Source: Haloarcula sp. DT43
GTDB taxonomy: Archaea; Halobacteriota; Halobacteria; Halobacteriales; Haloarculaceae
Reading direction: 5' to 3'
DNA: 64,000 nt
NCBI RefSeq assembly: GCF_037078405.1
Contig: NZ_JAYMGZ010000004.1
Span: forward strand, 186,001 to 250,000
Shown here one piece after another: positions 49,123-57,932 of this stretch; within the stretch, counting starts at the first letter, position 1; every line of letters starts with the position of its first letter. Both the position numbers and the translations under genes were made by a program. The notes beneath the pieces were generated by a model, which saw only the letters and a list, made by a program, of their open reading frames with translations, did not search any database and had not been told where the DNA came from.

Positions 49123-51395
49123 TGCGACTAACTGTCAAACCACTCAAACAGAAAGACGCCGGCCGCGGCCTCGCAGCTATCGACCGGGCCGCGATGGACG
49201 AACTCGAACTCGAGAACGGCGACTACATCGTTCTCGAGGGGAAGCAGGACAGCCGCGCTGTCGCCCGGGTCTGGCCCGGCTACCCAGAGGACGAGGGGAA
49301 GGGCATCGTCCGCATCGACGGCCAGCTCCGACAGGAGGCGGGCGTCGGTATCGACGACCCGGTCGACATCGAGAAGGCCGACGTCAACCCCGCGACCTCG
49401 GTCACCGTCGCGCTGCCCCAGAACCTCCGGGTCCGGGGCAACGTCGGGCCGATGATTCGCAACAATCTCAGCGGCCAGGCCGTCACGCAGGGCCAGACTG
49501 TCCCGGTGAGCTTCGGCCTCGGCCCGCTCTCCTCGATGTCCGGACAGAAGATACCCCTGAAAATCGCTGAGACCGACCCCTCCGGGACGGTCGTCGTGAC
49601 CGACTCCACGGACATCCAGGTCAGCGAGATGCCCGCCGAACAGGTCCACAGCGGCGAGGGCGCGCCCGAAGCGCGTGAGACGCCCGACGTGACCTACGAG
49701 GACATCGGCGGCCTCGACCGCGAACTCGAACAGGTCCGCGAGATGATAGAGCTGCCGATGCGCCACCCCGAGCTGTTCCAGCAGCTCGGCATCGAGCCGC
49801 CGAAGGGCGTCCTCCTGCACGGCCCGCCCGGCACCGGCAAGACGCTGATGGCCAAGGCCGTCGCCAACGAAATCGACGCGTACTTCACCACCATCTCCGG
49901 TCCGGAGATAATGTCGAAGTACTACGGCGAGAGCGAGGAGCAGCTCCGCGAGGTCTTCGACGAGGCCTCTGAGAACTCCCCGGCCATCGTCTTCATCGAC
50001 GAAATCGACTCCATCGCGCCCAAGCGCGGCGAGACGCAAGGCGACGTGGAGCGGCGCGTCGTCGCCCAGTTGCTGAGCCTGATGGACGGCCTCGAAGAGC
50101 GCGGGCAGGTCATCGTCATCGGCGCGACCAACCGCGTCGACGCCATCGACCCCGCCCTGCGCCGGGGTGGCCGCTTCGACCGCGAAATCGAAATCGGCGT
50201 CCCGGACAAGGAGGGCCGCAAGGAAATCCTGCAGGTCCACACCCGCGGGATGCCCCTCGCCGAGGAGATAGACATCGAGAGCTACGCCGAGAACACCCAC
50301 GGCTTCGTCGGGGCCGACCTCGCCTCTCTCACGAAAGAGAGCGCGATGAACGCGCTGCGGCGCATCCGCCCGGAGCTCGACCTCGAATCCGACGAGATAG
50401 ACGCCGAAGTGCTCGAACGCCTGGAGATAGAGGACGGGGACTTCCGCGAGGCGATGAAGGGCATCGAGCCCTCCGCGCTACGGGAGGTCTTCGTCGAGGT
50501 TCCGGACGTCACCTGGGACTCCGTCGGCGGCCTCGAAGACACCAAAGAGCGGCTCCGGGAGACCATCCAGTGGCCCCTCGAATACGAGGACGTCTTCGAG
50601 TCGATGGACCTCGAAGCCGCGAAGGGCGTGCTGATGTACGGCCCGCCCGGCACCGGGAAGACGCTGCTGGCGAAGGCCGTCGCCAACGAGGCCCAGTCCA
50701 ACTTCATCTCCGTGAAGGGACCGGAGCTGCTGAACAAGTTCGTCGGAGAGTCCGAGAAGGGCGTTCGCGAGGTGTTCAGCAAGGCCCGCGAGAACGCCCC
50801 GACCGTGGTGTTCTTCGACGAAATCGACTCCATCGCGACCGAACGCGGCGGCGGCACGACCGACTCCGGCGTCGGCGAACGCGTCGTCTCCCAGCTGCTG
50901 ACGGAGCTCGACGGCATCGAGGACATGGAGAACGTCGTCGTGGTCGCGACCACGAACCGGCCGGACCTCATCGACGACGCGCTCCTGCGCCCCGGCCGAC
51001 TCGACAGGCACGTCCACGTGCCGGTCCCGGACGAGGAGGCCCGACGCGCCATCTTCCAGGTCCACACCCGGAACAAGCCCCTGGCCGACGGCGTCGACCT
51101 CGACCAACTGGCCCGCCGCACCGACGGCTACGTCGGCGCTGACATCGAAGCGGTCGCCCGTGAGGCGTCGATGGCCGCGACCCGGGAGTTCATCAACAGC
51201 GTGGACCCCGAGGAAATCGGCGACACCGTCGGGAACGTCCGCGTGACGATGGACCACTTCGAGCACGCGCTCGACGAAGTCGGTCCCAGCGTCACCGAGG
51301 AGACCCGCGAGCGCTACGACGAAATCGAACAGCGCTTCGACCGGGCCGAACCCGGCGTCAGCGACGAGAGCACGGCCAGCCGCACCTTCCAGTAG
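49122..51395 (+). CDS. CDC48/p97-type AAA+ ATPase
   Basis: A 757-residue hexameric unfoldase. N-domain: double-psi barrel at about 1-90 ([20 protein letters not shown]) and a beta subdomain to 185. D1 has Walker A GPPGTGKT near residue 233, Walker [16 protein letters not shown] and Arg-finger block [17 protein letters not shown]2 has Walker A GPPGTGKT near 506, Walker [17 protein letters not shown] and the pore-loop side [14 protein letters not shown]. The archaeal enzyme unfolds substrates for the proteasome and acts in protein quality control. A C-terminal helix tail ends [15 protein letters not shown]. Translation is coupled to the DUF7127-like gene. Confidence 0.96.
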   Translation: MRLTVKPLKQKDAGRGLAAIDRAAMDELELENGDYIVLEGKQDSRAVARVWPGYPEDEGKGIVRIDGQLRQEAGVGIDDPVDIEKADVNPATSVTVALPQNLRVRGNVGPMIRNNLSGQAVTQGQTVPVSFGLGPLSSMSGQKIPLKIAETDPSGTVVVTDSTDIQVSEMPAEQVHSGEGAPEARETPDVTYEDIGGLDRELEQVREMIELPMRHPELFQQLGIEPPKGVLLHGPPGTGKTLMAKAVANEIDAYFTTISGPEIMSKYYGESEEQLREVFDEASENSPAIVFIDEIDSIAPKRGETQGDVERRVVAQLLSLMDGLEERGQVIVIGATNRVDAIDPALRRGGRFDREIEIGVPDKEGRKEILQVHTRGMPLAEEIDIESYAENTHGFVGADLASLTKESAMNALRRIRPELDLESDEIDAEVLERLEIEDGDFREAMKGIEPSALREVFVEVPDVTWDSVGGLEDTKERLRETIQWPLEYEDVFESMDLEAAKGVLMYGPPGTGKTLLAKAVANEAQSNFISVKGPELLNKFVGESEKGVREVFSKARENAPTVVFFDEIDSIATERGGGTTDSGVGERVVSQLLTELDGIEDMENVVVVATTNRPDLIDDALLRPGRLDRHVHVPVPDEEARRAIFQVHTRNKPLADGVDLDQLARRTDGYVGADIEAVAREASMAATREFINSVDPEEIGDTVGNVRVTMDHFEHALDEVGPSVTEETRERYDEIEQRFDRAEPGVSDESTASRTFQ

Positions 51396-51440
51396 CGACG
51401 GTCGGCGCGCCGACCCCCTCCCACCGCGGACGGCGGTCCG

Positions 51441-52199
51441 TCAGCGCCCGTCGTCGTCGACCCTGTCCAGCGTGATTTCCCGACACTCGTACTCTTCTTT
51501 CGTGGCACCCGTCCCACCGATGGTGACCGGTCCGTTGTCGGTTTCGACGGTGAGCGACCGCTCGGCGGGGTTCGTGCTCGACGCGGGGTAGACGATGCTC
51601 TGTCGGACGTTTACGACCGGTCCCGATACCGTCGTCGCCGTTCGGTCCGTCGTCGAGCGGACCCGGGCACGGGCGGTTATCGGCGTCCCGGCCCGCAGCG
51701 CCAGCGCCGCCATGAACACTGCGAGCTGGAACGCGCTGAACGTCCGCGGGAACTCACACACGTCGGCGACGTAGCGCTCCGTCCCCATCAGCCAGTGGCT
51801 CCCGAGAAACATCGTGAACTGGTCTCGCGCGAGGTTCTCGTCGTCGAACTCGGTGGCCCAGGACTCCGTCCGAGTGTCCCTCAGGAGCCTGTAGTGGCCT
51901 GTGAGGCCGCGCTGGCTGTCGGCGGTCACCAGCAGCGGGGCGACATCGCTCGCAACCGTTCTGACCGCTGTGGCGACGTCACTGTCTGCGGGGCGCTGTG
52001 TGGCCGCGTCGCCGTGGACCAGCAACAGCACCAGCACGTCGCGCTCGATAGCAGCCTCTAGCTGGGGCGCGAACGTCGGCAGCGACGACTCCGGGACTGC
52101 GACCGTGAGGCTCTCCTCGGCACTGTCGAGGAGTGCCCGAATCGCATCGATGACCGCCGATTGCGTCCGATGAATCTCCAGCCCCGGTTGTTCCATCAT
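51441..52199 (-). CDS. TrmB-type sensor domain without DNA-binding domain
   Basis: A 252-residue protein matching the C-terminal part of TrmB regulators. The N-terminal block AVIDAIRALLDSAEESLTVAVPES...PQLEAAIERDVLVLLLVHG is the linker helix and PLD-like alpha/beta domain that normally follows the winged helix, which is missing. WLMGTERYVADVCEFPRTFS resembles the sugar-binding core, and the last beta domain holds GPVVNVRQSIVYPASSTN and GPVTIGGTGATKEEYE. A TATA box about 25 bases upstream of MMEQPGLEIHRT shows that this is the real start, not a truncated reading. It is divergent from a histidine kinase. Confidence 0.8.
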   Translation of the reverse strand: MMEQPGLEIHRTQSAVIDAIRALLDSAEESLTVAVPESSLPTFAPQLEAAIERDVLVLLLVHGDAATQRPADSDVATAVRTVASDVAPLLVTADSQRGLTGHYRLLRDTRTESWATEFDDENLARDQFTMFLGSHWLMGTERYVADVCEFPRTFSAFQLAVFMAALALRAGTPITARARVRSTTDRTATTVSGPVVNVRQSIVYPASSTNPAERSLTVETDNGPVTIGGTGATKEEYECREITLDRVDDDGR

Positions 52200-52220
52200 C
52201 GAAGAATTCAGGGCCACAGG

Positions 52221-52226
52221 TATAAA
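52221..52226 (-). promoter_or_regulatory. TATA box for the TrmB-type sensor gene
   Basis: On the minus strand TTTATA is centred about 25 bases before the first ATG, so the message is leaderless and starts at MMEQ. This fixes the start of the sensor-only gene. Confidence 0.7.
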
Positions 52227-52333
52227 TCGTCTCCCCGGGCTCGGGAGTCGCGTCGCCGTGAGGGGAAACGTCAATATTTGGATGATTAATAGTGCAACTT
52301 CTTTATGTGTGTGTGTCTCCCCAGGGACAGGTG

Positions 52334-53866
52334 ATGAAGTCCCAGCCCACCGTCCTGTTCGTCCGCAGTGCGAGCCAGGACGGGGCCGCGGTTTCGTTTC
52401 TCCGGGCCAACGGCCACGCCGTCCACGAGTTCGACGGGGTACGCGACCTGGCACGTGCGCTCGACGACCACGAGACGGACTGTGTCGTCACGAACTGCGA
52501 GGTGGGGAAGCCGGACGGAACGCGGTACCTCGGTGGGCTGACCGTCATCGAGCGGGTACGACGGGACCACCCCGAACTCCCGGTGGTCCTCTTCGCCGAG
52601 GTGACGAACAGGGACATCGCTCGCGAGGCCTACAGCCGGGACGTGTTCGGGTACGTGCCCGAGGCGGTCGGTGACGCCCACCAGCGGCTGCTGGAGCAGG
52701 TCGACGCCGCCGTCGCCTCCAGCCCGCCGCGTCAGCGGGCGACCAAGCGAAAGCAACTCAACGAGGCCGTCAGGCTGGTCAATCAGGCCCTCGTCCGCTC
52801 GCAGTCACGGATGGACATCGAGCGCGACGTGACAGCGGTGCTCGCGGGCACGTCCAGATACAGCGAGGCCTGCACGGTGATCTGCCAGCACGACGCGGCG
52901 GCCGTCCGTGCGCTGGGCTCACAGCGCGACGGCGTCACAATCTCCAGGCCGGAGCCGTTGCGCCGCGCCGAATCGGCGGGACGGCTTGTCACCGCGGACC
53001 TCGACCCGGCGGCGGTCCCGGACGGGGAGGACACCCTGGAGGCCGACTGCGTCCGCGTCCTCGCCGTGCCGTTGGTGTACAACGGGACCTCCTACGGCGT
53101 CCTCGCGGTGTACGCCGACCGCGTCGGCACGTTCGATACGGAAGAGCAGGACACGTTCCGTGAAGTCGGCCACAACATCGCCCTGGCCATCGACGCGAGC
53201 CAGACGAAAGACGCGCTCCAGCAGCGGACGACGGAGCTGGAACGACAGAAAGAGCGGCTCCGGGAGCTCGCACAGATTATCTCACACGAGCTCCGGAACC
53301 CGCTCCAGGCGGCGATGGGCCGGGTCGAACTGCTGGCCACGGACCACGCCACAGCGGAGTTCGACGCCGTCCAGCGCAGCCACACCCGCATGTCGTTTCT
53401 CATCGACGACCTCATGGAAATCGCACGGGAGGGCGGCCGGCAGTACACCGTCGAGCCGGTCTCGCTTTCCGACGTGCTGGCGGAGGCCTGGGCGACGGTC
53501 GACGCCAGGGGGTCGACGCTCGACGTCGACTGTACGGAGACGGTACTGGCCGATAGCAGCCGGCTGCGGCAGCTCGCGGAGAACTTCTTCCGGGTCGCCA
53601 CGGAGTACGGCGACGCCGCCATCGCCGTCACGGATACGGCTGACGGGTTCGCCCTGGAACACGACGGCCCCGCGCTAGAAGCGGGCAGCGACGGGCCGTT
53701 CGAGCTCTACTACGCCGCCACCGACGAAGGGGCTGGCCTCCAGCTCGCTGTCATCCGGGAAATCGCCCACGGCCACGGGTGGGAAGTCTCGCTCACCGAC
53801 GAGGAGACGGACCGGGTCCGCCTGAACGTGACCGGCGTCGAGCGGCCGTCGGTCGACGGCGCGTAG
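52334..53866 (+). CDS. Sensor histidine kinase with receiver-like and GAF domains, degenerate ATPase part
   Basis: A 510-residue soluble signalling protein. Residues about 1-125 resemble a receiver or PAS-linked input domain (PTVLFVRSASQDGAAVSFLR; TDCVVTNCE in place of a phospho-acceptor Asp strand). GAF domain about 155-300 (LVYNGTSYGVLAVYADRVG). A coiled helix (QQRTTELERQKERLRELAQI) leads to HisKA with phospho-His in ISHELRNPLQAAMGR. The HATPase part is weak: the N-box reads LRQLAENFFRVATEYG and the G1 box EHDGPALEAG lacks the usual DxGxG, while the G2-like GAGLQLAVIREIAHGHGW remains. ATP binding is therefore uncertain. It is divergent from the TrmB-type sensor gene, about 135 bases apart. 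Confidence 0.85.
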   Translation: MKSQPTVLFVRSASQDGAAVSFLRANGHAVHEFDGVRDLARALDDHETDCVVTNCEVGKPDGTRYLGGLTVIERVRRDHPELPVVLFAEVTNRDIAREAYSRDVFGYVPEAVGDAHQRLLEQVDAAVASSPPRQRATKRKQLNEAVRLVNQALVRSQSRMDIERDVTAVLAGTSRYSEACTVICQHDAAAVRALGSQRDGVTISRPEPLRRAESAGRLVTADLDPAAVPDGEDTLEADCVRVLAVPLVYNGTSYGVLAVYADRVGTFDTEEQDTFREVGHNIALAIDASQTKDALQQRTTELERQKERLRELAQIISHELRNPLQAAMGRVELLATDHATAEFDAVQRSHTRMSFLIDDLMEIAREGGRQYTVEPVSLSDVLAEAWATVDARGSTLDVDCTETVLADSSRLRQLAENFFRVATEYGDAAIAVTDTADGFALEHDGPALEAGSDGPFELYYAATDEGAGLQLAVIREIAHGHGWEVSLTDEETDRVRLNVTGVERPSVDGA

Positions 53867-53922
53867 CACCCGGCGCGTACGCGACTCGAAACCGTATTTT
53901 GCGTCCAGTCCGCAGGAGCGGT

Positions 53923-54483
53923 ATGGACCTCCAGGCTCGGTATCGCGTGCCAGCACTCACTGGCCTGCTGACGGTCGTGTCGCTCGCGCTCGTGTTTGGG
54001 GCCGTGCTCGGGGCGATTCCCAGGTCGGCGCTGCCCGCCGCTCCCGGGACCGTACTCGGGGCGATTCCCCACGCCAACGCCGTTATCAGCGCCCTCGCCA
54101 TCGGGACCATCGTCGGCGGCGTCCGTGCCGTGCGCCGCGGCGACATCGCCCGTCACCGGCGACTGATGCTCGCCTCCTTCGGGCTGTTCGCCCTGTTTCT
54201 CGTCCTGTACCTCTACCGGATAACGCTGGAGGGGCCGACCGACTTCGCCGGCCCGTCGGTCGTCGAGACCTACGTCTATCTCCCGTTCCTCACCGTCCAC
54301 ATCCTGCTCGCTATCCTCGCCATCCCGGCGGTGTACTACGTCCTGTTGCTGGCGTACACGTACCCCGTCGCGGAGATTCCGTCGACGAACCACCCGCGGG
54401 CCGGCAAGGTGGCCGCGGGGCTGTGGCTGATATCTTTTTCGATGGGCATCGTCGTGTACGCGATGCTGTACCTGGTGTGGTAG
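53923..54483 (+). CDS. DUF420-family membrane protein
   Basis: A 186-residue protein with about five membrane helices, such as ALTGLLTVVSLALVFGAVLG, ANAVISALAIGTIVGGVRAV, LASFGLFALFLVLYLYRITL and FLTVHILLAILAIPAVYYVL. Conserved His residues occur in IPHANAVISA, ARHRRLML, TVHILLA and STNHPRAGKV, the DUF420 (CtaM-like) pattern. Bacterial CtaM takes part in maturation of heme-copper oxidases. Here the role is inferred. The gene ends in a duplicated 22-base segment that repeats the last codons and the stop. Confidence 0.88.
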   Translation: MDLQARYRVPALTGLLTVVSLALVFGAVLGAIPRSALPAAPGTVLGAIPHANAVISALAIGTIVGGVRAVRRGDIARHRRLMLASFGLFALFLVLYLYRITLEGPTDFAGPSVVETYVYLPFLTVHILLAILAIPAVYYVLLLAYTYPVAEIPSTNHPRAGKVAAGLWLISFSMGIVVYAMLYLVW

Positions 54484-54512
54484 CGGAAAATACCTGGTGT
54501 GGTAGCGGAAAA
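54469..54512 (+). repeat. Perfect 22-base tandem duplication over a stop codon
   Basis: TACCTGGTGTGGTAGCGGAAAA occurs twice head to tail. The first copy holds the last codons and TAG of the DUF420 gene; the second lies wholly in the gap before purF. It looks like a recent replication-slippage duplication that was tolerated because the first stop was kept. Confidence 0.95.
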
Positions 54513-54527
54513 CGTTTCGGCGCGCGG

Positions 54528-55970
54528 TCAGTCGTCGGCCGGGCTCGACTGGGTCCCGATGTCCGGGCGGACGACGTCGCGGTCCGTCGCCTCGCCCTCG
54601 ATGTCGTAGGGGTACTCGCCGGTGACACAGCCGAGACAGAGGTCCGCCCGGCCCTTGTCCAGTGTCTCCGCGATGGCGTCGATTGAGAGGTACGACAGCG
54701 AGTCCGCCTCGATTTCCTCGCGAATCTCGTCGACGGACTGGTTCCCGGCGATGAGTTCGTCCCGGGAGGCCATGTCGATGCCCATGTAACACGGGGCGAC
54801 GATGGGCGGCGCGCCGATGCGGACGTGGACCTCCTCGGCCCCGGCGTCTTTCAGCAGCTGAATCAGCTGGGTCGAGGTGGTCCCGCGGACGATAGAGTCG
54901 TCGATGATGGTGACGCTTTTCCCCTCGATGGTCGACTTGATGGGGTTGAGCTTCAGCCGGACGGCCCGCTCGCGCTCGTCCTGGGTCGGCATGATGAACG
55001 TGCGGCCGACGTACCGGTTTTTCATCAGGCCCTCAGCGAACTCAATGTCCGAACCGTCGTCCTGCGCGGCCTCGGCGTAGCCCGAGGCGAACGCGCGCCC
55101 GGAGTCGGGCACCGGCAACACCACGTCCGAGTCGACGCCGGACTCTTCCCAGAGCTTGCGGCCCAGTTCGCGCCGGACCTCGTAGACGAGGTTCTCGTCG
55201 ATGGTCGAGTCCGGGCGCGCGAAGTAGACGTGCTCGAAGAAACAGTGGGCCGTACTCTCGGGTTCGACGAGCTGGTAGGTGTCGTAGCCGGTCCCGTCGG
55301 CGTGTAAGACGACGAGTTCGCCGGGCTTGACATCACGGATCAGTTCGCCGTCGAGCGTGTCGATGGCGGCCGACTCGGAGGCGAGGACGTAGCCGTCTTC
55401 GAGTTCCCCGATACACAGCGGGCGGTTCCCCTGCGGGTCACGCACGCCCAGCACCGTCTCGTCGTGCATGATGGTCAGCGAGTACGACCCGTGGATGCGG
55501 TTCATCGTCCGCTTGACGGCCCGAACCAGGTCCTCCTCCAAGAGATTACGCGCGAGGTCGTGGGCGATGACCTCGGTGTCGCCGTCGGACGTGAATGCGT
55601 GGCCGAGGTCGGCCAGTTCGTCGCCTATCTCGTCGGCGTTGACGAGGTTCCCGTTGTGGGACAGGCCCAGCGACCCGGACTTAAACGAGACGGAGAACGG
55701 CTGGGCACAGCAGGCGTTGACGCTCCCGGCGGTCGGGTACCGGACGTGGCCGATACCGTTCGAGCCGTTGAGCGCCTGCAGGTCGCCGGGGTCGAAGGCG
55801 TCACCGACGAGTCCCATCTCGACGTGGCTGTACTGCTGGAACCCGTCGTGGGTGACGATACCGGCCGATTCCTGGCCGCGGTGCTGGAGCGCGTACAAGG
55901 AGTAGTAGAGCGGTCGGGCGGCGTCACGGTCCTCCAGGGAGATGCCAACAACGCCGCACTTCTCGTGCAT
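54528..55970 (-). CDS. purF: Amidophosphoribosyltransferase
   Basis: A 480-residue enzyme making phosphoribosylamine from PRPP and glutamine, the first committed step of purine synthesis. The glutaminase nucleophile Cys is at position 5 (MHEKCGVVG), so a short propeptide must be removed. LQHRGQESAGIVTHDG and YPTAGSVNACCAQPF continue that domain. The PRPP loop is VTIIDDSIVRGTTSTQLIQL. Cysteines in HCFFEHVYFARPDS, APCYMGID and DLCLGCVTGEYP fit the 4Fe-4S form like that of Bacillus. It is third in an operon after the LSm and L37e genes, 14 bases behind the latter. Confidence 0.96.
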   Translation of the reverse strand: MHEKCGVVGISLEDRDAARPLYYSLYALQHRGQESAGIVTHDGFQQYSHVEMGLVGDAFDPGDLQALNGSNGIGHVRYPTAGSVNACCAQPFSVSFKSGSLGLSHNGNLVNADEIGDELADLGHAFTSDGDTEVIAHDLARNLLEEDLVRAVKRTMNRIHGSYSLTIMHDETVLGVRDPQGNRPLCIGELEDGYVLASESAAIDTLDGELIRDVKPGELVVLHADGTGYDTYQLVEPESTAHCFFEHVYFARPDSTIDENLVYEVRRELGRKLWEESGVDSDVVLPVPDSGRAFASGYAEAAQDDGSDIEFAEGLMKNRYVGRTFIMPTQDERERAVRLKLNPIKSTIEGKSVTIIDDSIVRGTTSTQLIQLLKDAGAEEVHVRIGAPPIVAPCYMGIDMASRDELIAGNQSVDEIREEIEADSLSYLSIDAIAETLDKGRADLCLGCVTGEYPYDIEGEATDRDVVRPDIGTQSSPADD

Positions 55971-55984
55971 TTGTCTTGAGTGTG

Positions 55985-56158
55985 TTATTCGCCCGCTTTC
56001 GACTGCCACTCGTAGTCACGTCGCTTGGCCGACTTGCCGAACCCGCACGACGAGCAGACCTTCTTTTTCGTGTGATACGACTTTTCGCCACACCGTCGGC
56101 ACTTCGTGTGCGTCGTGGTGTTTTTCTTGCCCTGACTCGGAGTTCCTGCGCCAGTCAT
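55985..56158 (-). CDS. rpl37e: Ribosomal protein L37e
   Basis: A 57-residue large-subunit protein. It begins [20 protein letters not shown] and carries the zinc ribbon [20 protein letters not shown] with four Cys, followed by [13 protein letters not shown]. Length and motifs are standard for archaeal L37e, which binds 23S rRNA. The start overlaps the LSm stop by four bases. Very basic composition sets it apart from the acidic neighbours, as expected for a ribosomal protein. Confidence 0.96.
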
Positions 56159-56337
56159 GGAGTAATTGAGACGACGTTATCGCCGCGTATAATCGTTGTG
56201 TCTTCATCCTCGACGACGAGGTTCATGTGTTGGTCGTAGCCGGTGAGCTCGCCTTCGAAGATTTCGCCACCCTTCAGCTGTACGGTGACTGTCTCACCGA
56301 GGGACGCTTCGAGTACATCCAGCGGTCGTCCACTCAT
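56155..56337 (-). CDS. lsm: LSm (Sm-like archaeal) protein
   Basis: A 60-residue Sm-fold protein that forms RNA-binding rings. Sm1 motif: [20 protein letters not shown] and [13 protein letters not shown]; Sm2 motif: [11 protein letters not shown]. The short size, with reduced loop 4, is typical of haloarchaeal LSm. It is the first gene of an operon with rpl37e (4-base overlap) and purF. A TATA-like GTTTAAGC lies about 30 bases upstream, giving a nearly leaderless message. The linked LSm-L37e pair is widespread in Archaea. Confidence 0.96.
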
Positions 56338-56399
56338 GTACGGTTTGGATAGTGATGGCCGCTTAAACGTACCGTTTGCACGGTGGCGGGCGCTCTGTC

Positions 56400-57458
56400 C
56401 TACACGTCGACGCTAAAGGGCGCTCGGTCGGCCGCTCGGACGGCAAAGCCCGCAAGCAGGTCCGCGAGCGAGTCGAGGTCGTCCGGGTCGATGACCTCGA
56501 CCGGCGTGTGCATGTAGCGGTTCGGCAGGCCGACGTTGACCGACGGGATGCCGCCACGGGAGGTGTAGAAGGCGTCGGCGTCGGTCCCCGTGCGCGTCCC
56601 CGTCGCCTGCAGTTGGATGTCGATGTCCTCGGCCTCGCTTGTCTCCCGGAGCGCCGCGACGGCGACCGGGTGGTTCGCGCTCCCGCGGGCGACGACCGGG
56701 CCCCCGCCAAGTTCGACACCGGTGTCGGTCTTGCCAGGCGCGTTCGGCGAGTCCGTCGCGTGTGTCACGTCGGCCGCGATGGCCACGTCCGGCGCGAGGT
56801 CGAACCCGACCATCTTCGCGCCCTGCACCCCGACCTCCTCCTGGACCGTGGAGACGGCGTACACCGTCGCGTCCGCACCGGTCTCGGCCGCGCGGCGGAG
56901 CCCCTCGGCGGCCGCCCAGATGCCGATTCGGTTGTCCATCCCCCGGGCGGCGAGCCGGCCGTTTTCGAGTTCGCTCAGCGTCTGGACGAACGTCACCGGG
57001 TCGCCGCGGTCGACCAGCGATTCGAGTTCCTCGCCGTCCTCGGCCCCCACGTCGACGTGTTGCTTGGCGATGTCCGGCACGGTGTCGTCGTCCTTCTCCC
57101 GGAGGTGGATGGCGGTCTGGCCGACGACGCCGGAGACCGGTCCGTCGGCCGTGTGGATAGTGACGTGTTGCCCGCGAGAGACGGTCTTGTCGGAGCCGCC
57201 GATGCGGCCCAGTCTGACGAACCCGTCGTCGGTGAGGTCCCGGACGATGAACCCTATCTCGTCGCCGTGGCCCGCGAGCGCGACGGTCGTGTCGCCGCCC
57301 TCGACCGTGGCGACGGCGTTCCCGTAGTCGTCGGTGCGGACCTCGTCGGCGAACTCGCTGACGTAGTCGAGCCACACCCGCTGGCTGTCGGCCTCGTATC
57401 CCGACGGGCCGGGCGTCGTCAGCAGCGATTCCAAGAACTCGCGTCGTCGTGTGTCCAT
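56400..57458 (-). CDS. M42-family aminopeptidase
   Basis: A 352-residue dimetal aminopeptidase. Ligand motifs in order: LAGHGDEIGFIVRDL (His, with neighbouring Asp), RGMDNRIGIWAA (bridging Asp), VSTVQEEVGVQGAKMVGF (catalytic and ligand Glu), AADVTHATD (Asp) and RYMHTPVEVIDPDDL (His). The beta insertion domain at about 70-165 contains DLTDDGFVRLGRIGGSDK. Relatives form 12-mer TET particles that trim peptides from the proteasome, or act as endoglucanase-like enzymes by name only. MDTRRREFLE was taken as start; MPG three codons before is possible. Confidence 0.94.
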   Translation of the reverse strand: MDTRRREFLESLLTTPGPSGYEADSQRVWLDYVSEFADEVRTDDYGNAVATVEGGDTTVALAGHGDEIGFIVRDLTDDGFVRLGRIGGSDKTVSRGQHVTIHTADGPVSGVVGQTAIHLREKDDDTVPDIAKQHVDVGAEDGEELESLVDRGDPVTFVQTLSELENGRLAARGMDNRIGIWAAAEGLRRAAETGADATVYAVSTVQEEVGVQGAKMVGFDLAPDVAIAADVTHATDSPNAPGKTDTGVELGGGPVVARGSANHPVAVAALRETSEAEDIDIQLQATGTRTGTDADAFYTSRGGIPSVNVGLPNRYMHTPVEVIDPDDLDSLADLLAGFAVRAADRAPFSVDV

Positions 57459-57567
57459 ACCCGGCATAATTGCCCCCGGATGATGAAGACAGCGAACGGC
57501 ACGCAGGGCCGTCCCGTGGCGGACCGCCCACCGCCACGGCTAAGAGTCACGGCGTCGAACTGTCAGT

Positions 57568-57837
57568 ATGGCCGAGTTCACCCTCCTCGAAGTACACCTC
57601 GACGGCGCGGAGTTCACCGCCAACGCTCCGTTCAGTTCCGCAGACGATGACGACGAATCGACGAGCAAATCACGCTGGTCGCGGTCCCGAACGGACGAAC
57701 CGAGCGACGAAACGGACACCGAAGACGGCGGTCGAAGCGTCGGCCGCCTCGCGCTCGCGGCCCTCGCCGTCGTCGCGGTCGTCGCCGTCGCTACGCGCCT
57801 GTACCTCGGCGGGGCTGACGACGACAGCGACCTGTAA
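57568..57837 (+). CDS. Single-pass membrane protein with acidic N-terminal domain, unknown
   Basis: An 89-residue protein. AEFTLLEVHLDGAEFTANAP is followed by an acidic/Ser linker (SADDDDESTSKSRW and DETDTEDGG) and one C-terminal helix (GRLALAALAVVAVVAVATRL) with a short Asp-rich end. No signal peptide, so it is likely a tail-anchored protein with the acidic part in the cytosol. I recognise no family. It lies between the M42 peptidase and the DUF2342 gene, both independent. Confidence 0.7.
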   Translation: MAEFTLLEVHLDGAEFTANAPFSSADDDDESTSKSRWSRSRTDEPSDETDTEDGGRSVGRLALAALAVVAVVAVATRLYLGGADDDSDL

Positions 57838-57932
57838 GGGCCTTCGGCCCGCGCCCTCCCGACTGCGAACCGAACACCGGTAGCTGTTTTCACAGGGAGA
57901 AGGCCTATTTTCTCCCGCCACTTCTCAGACGT

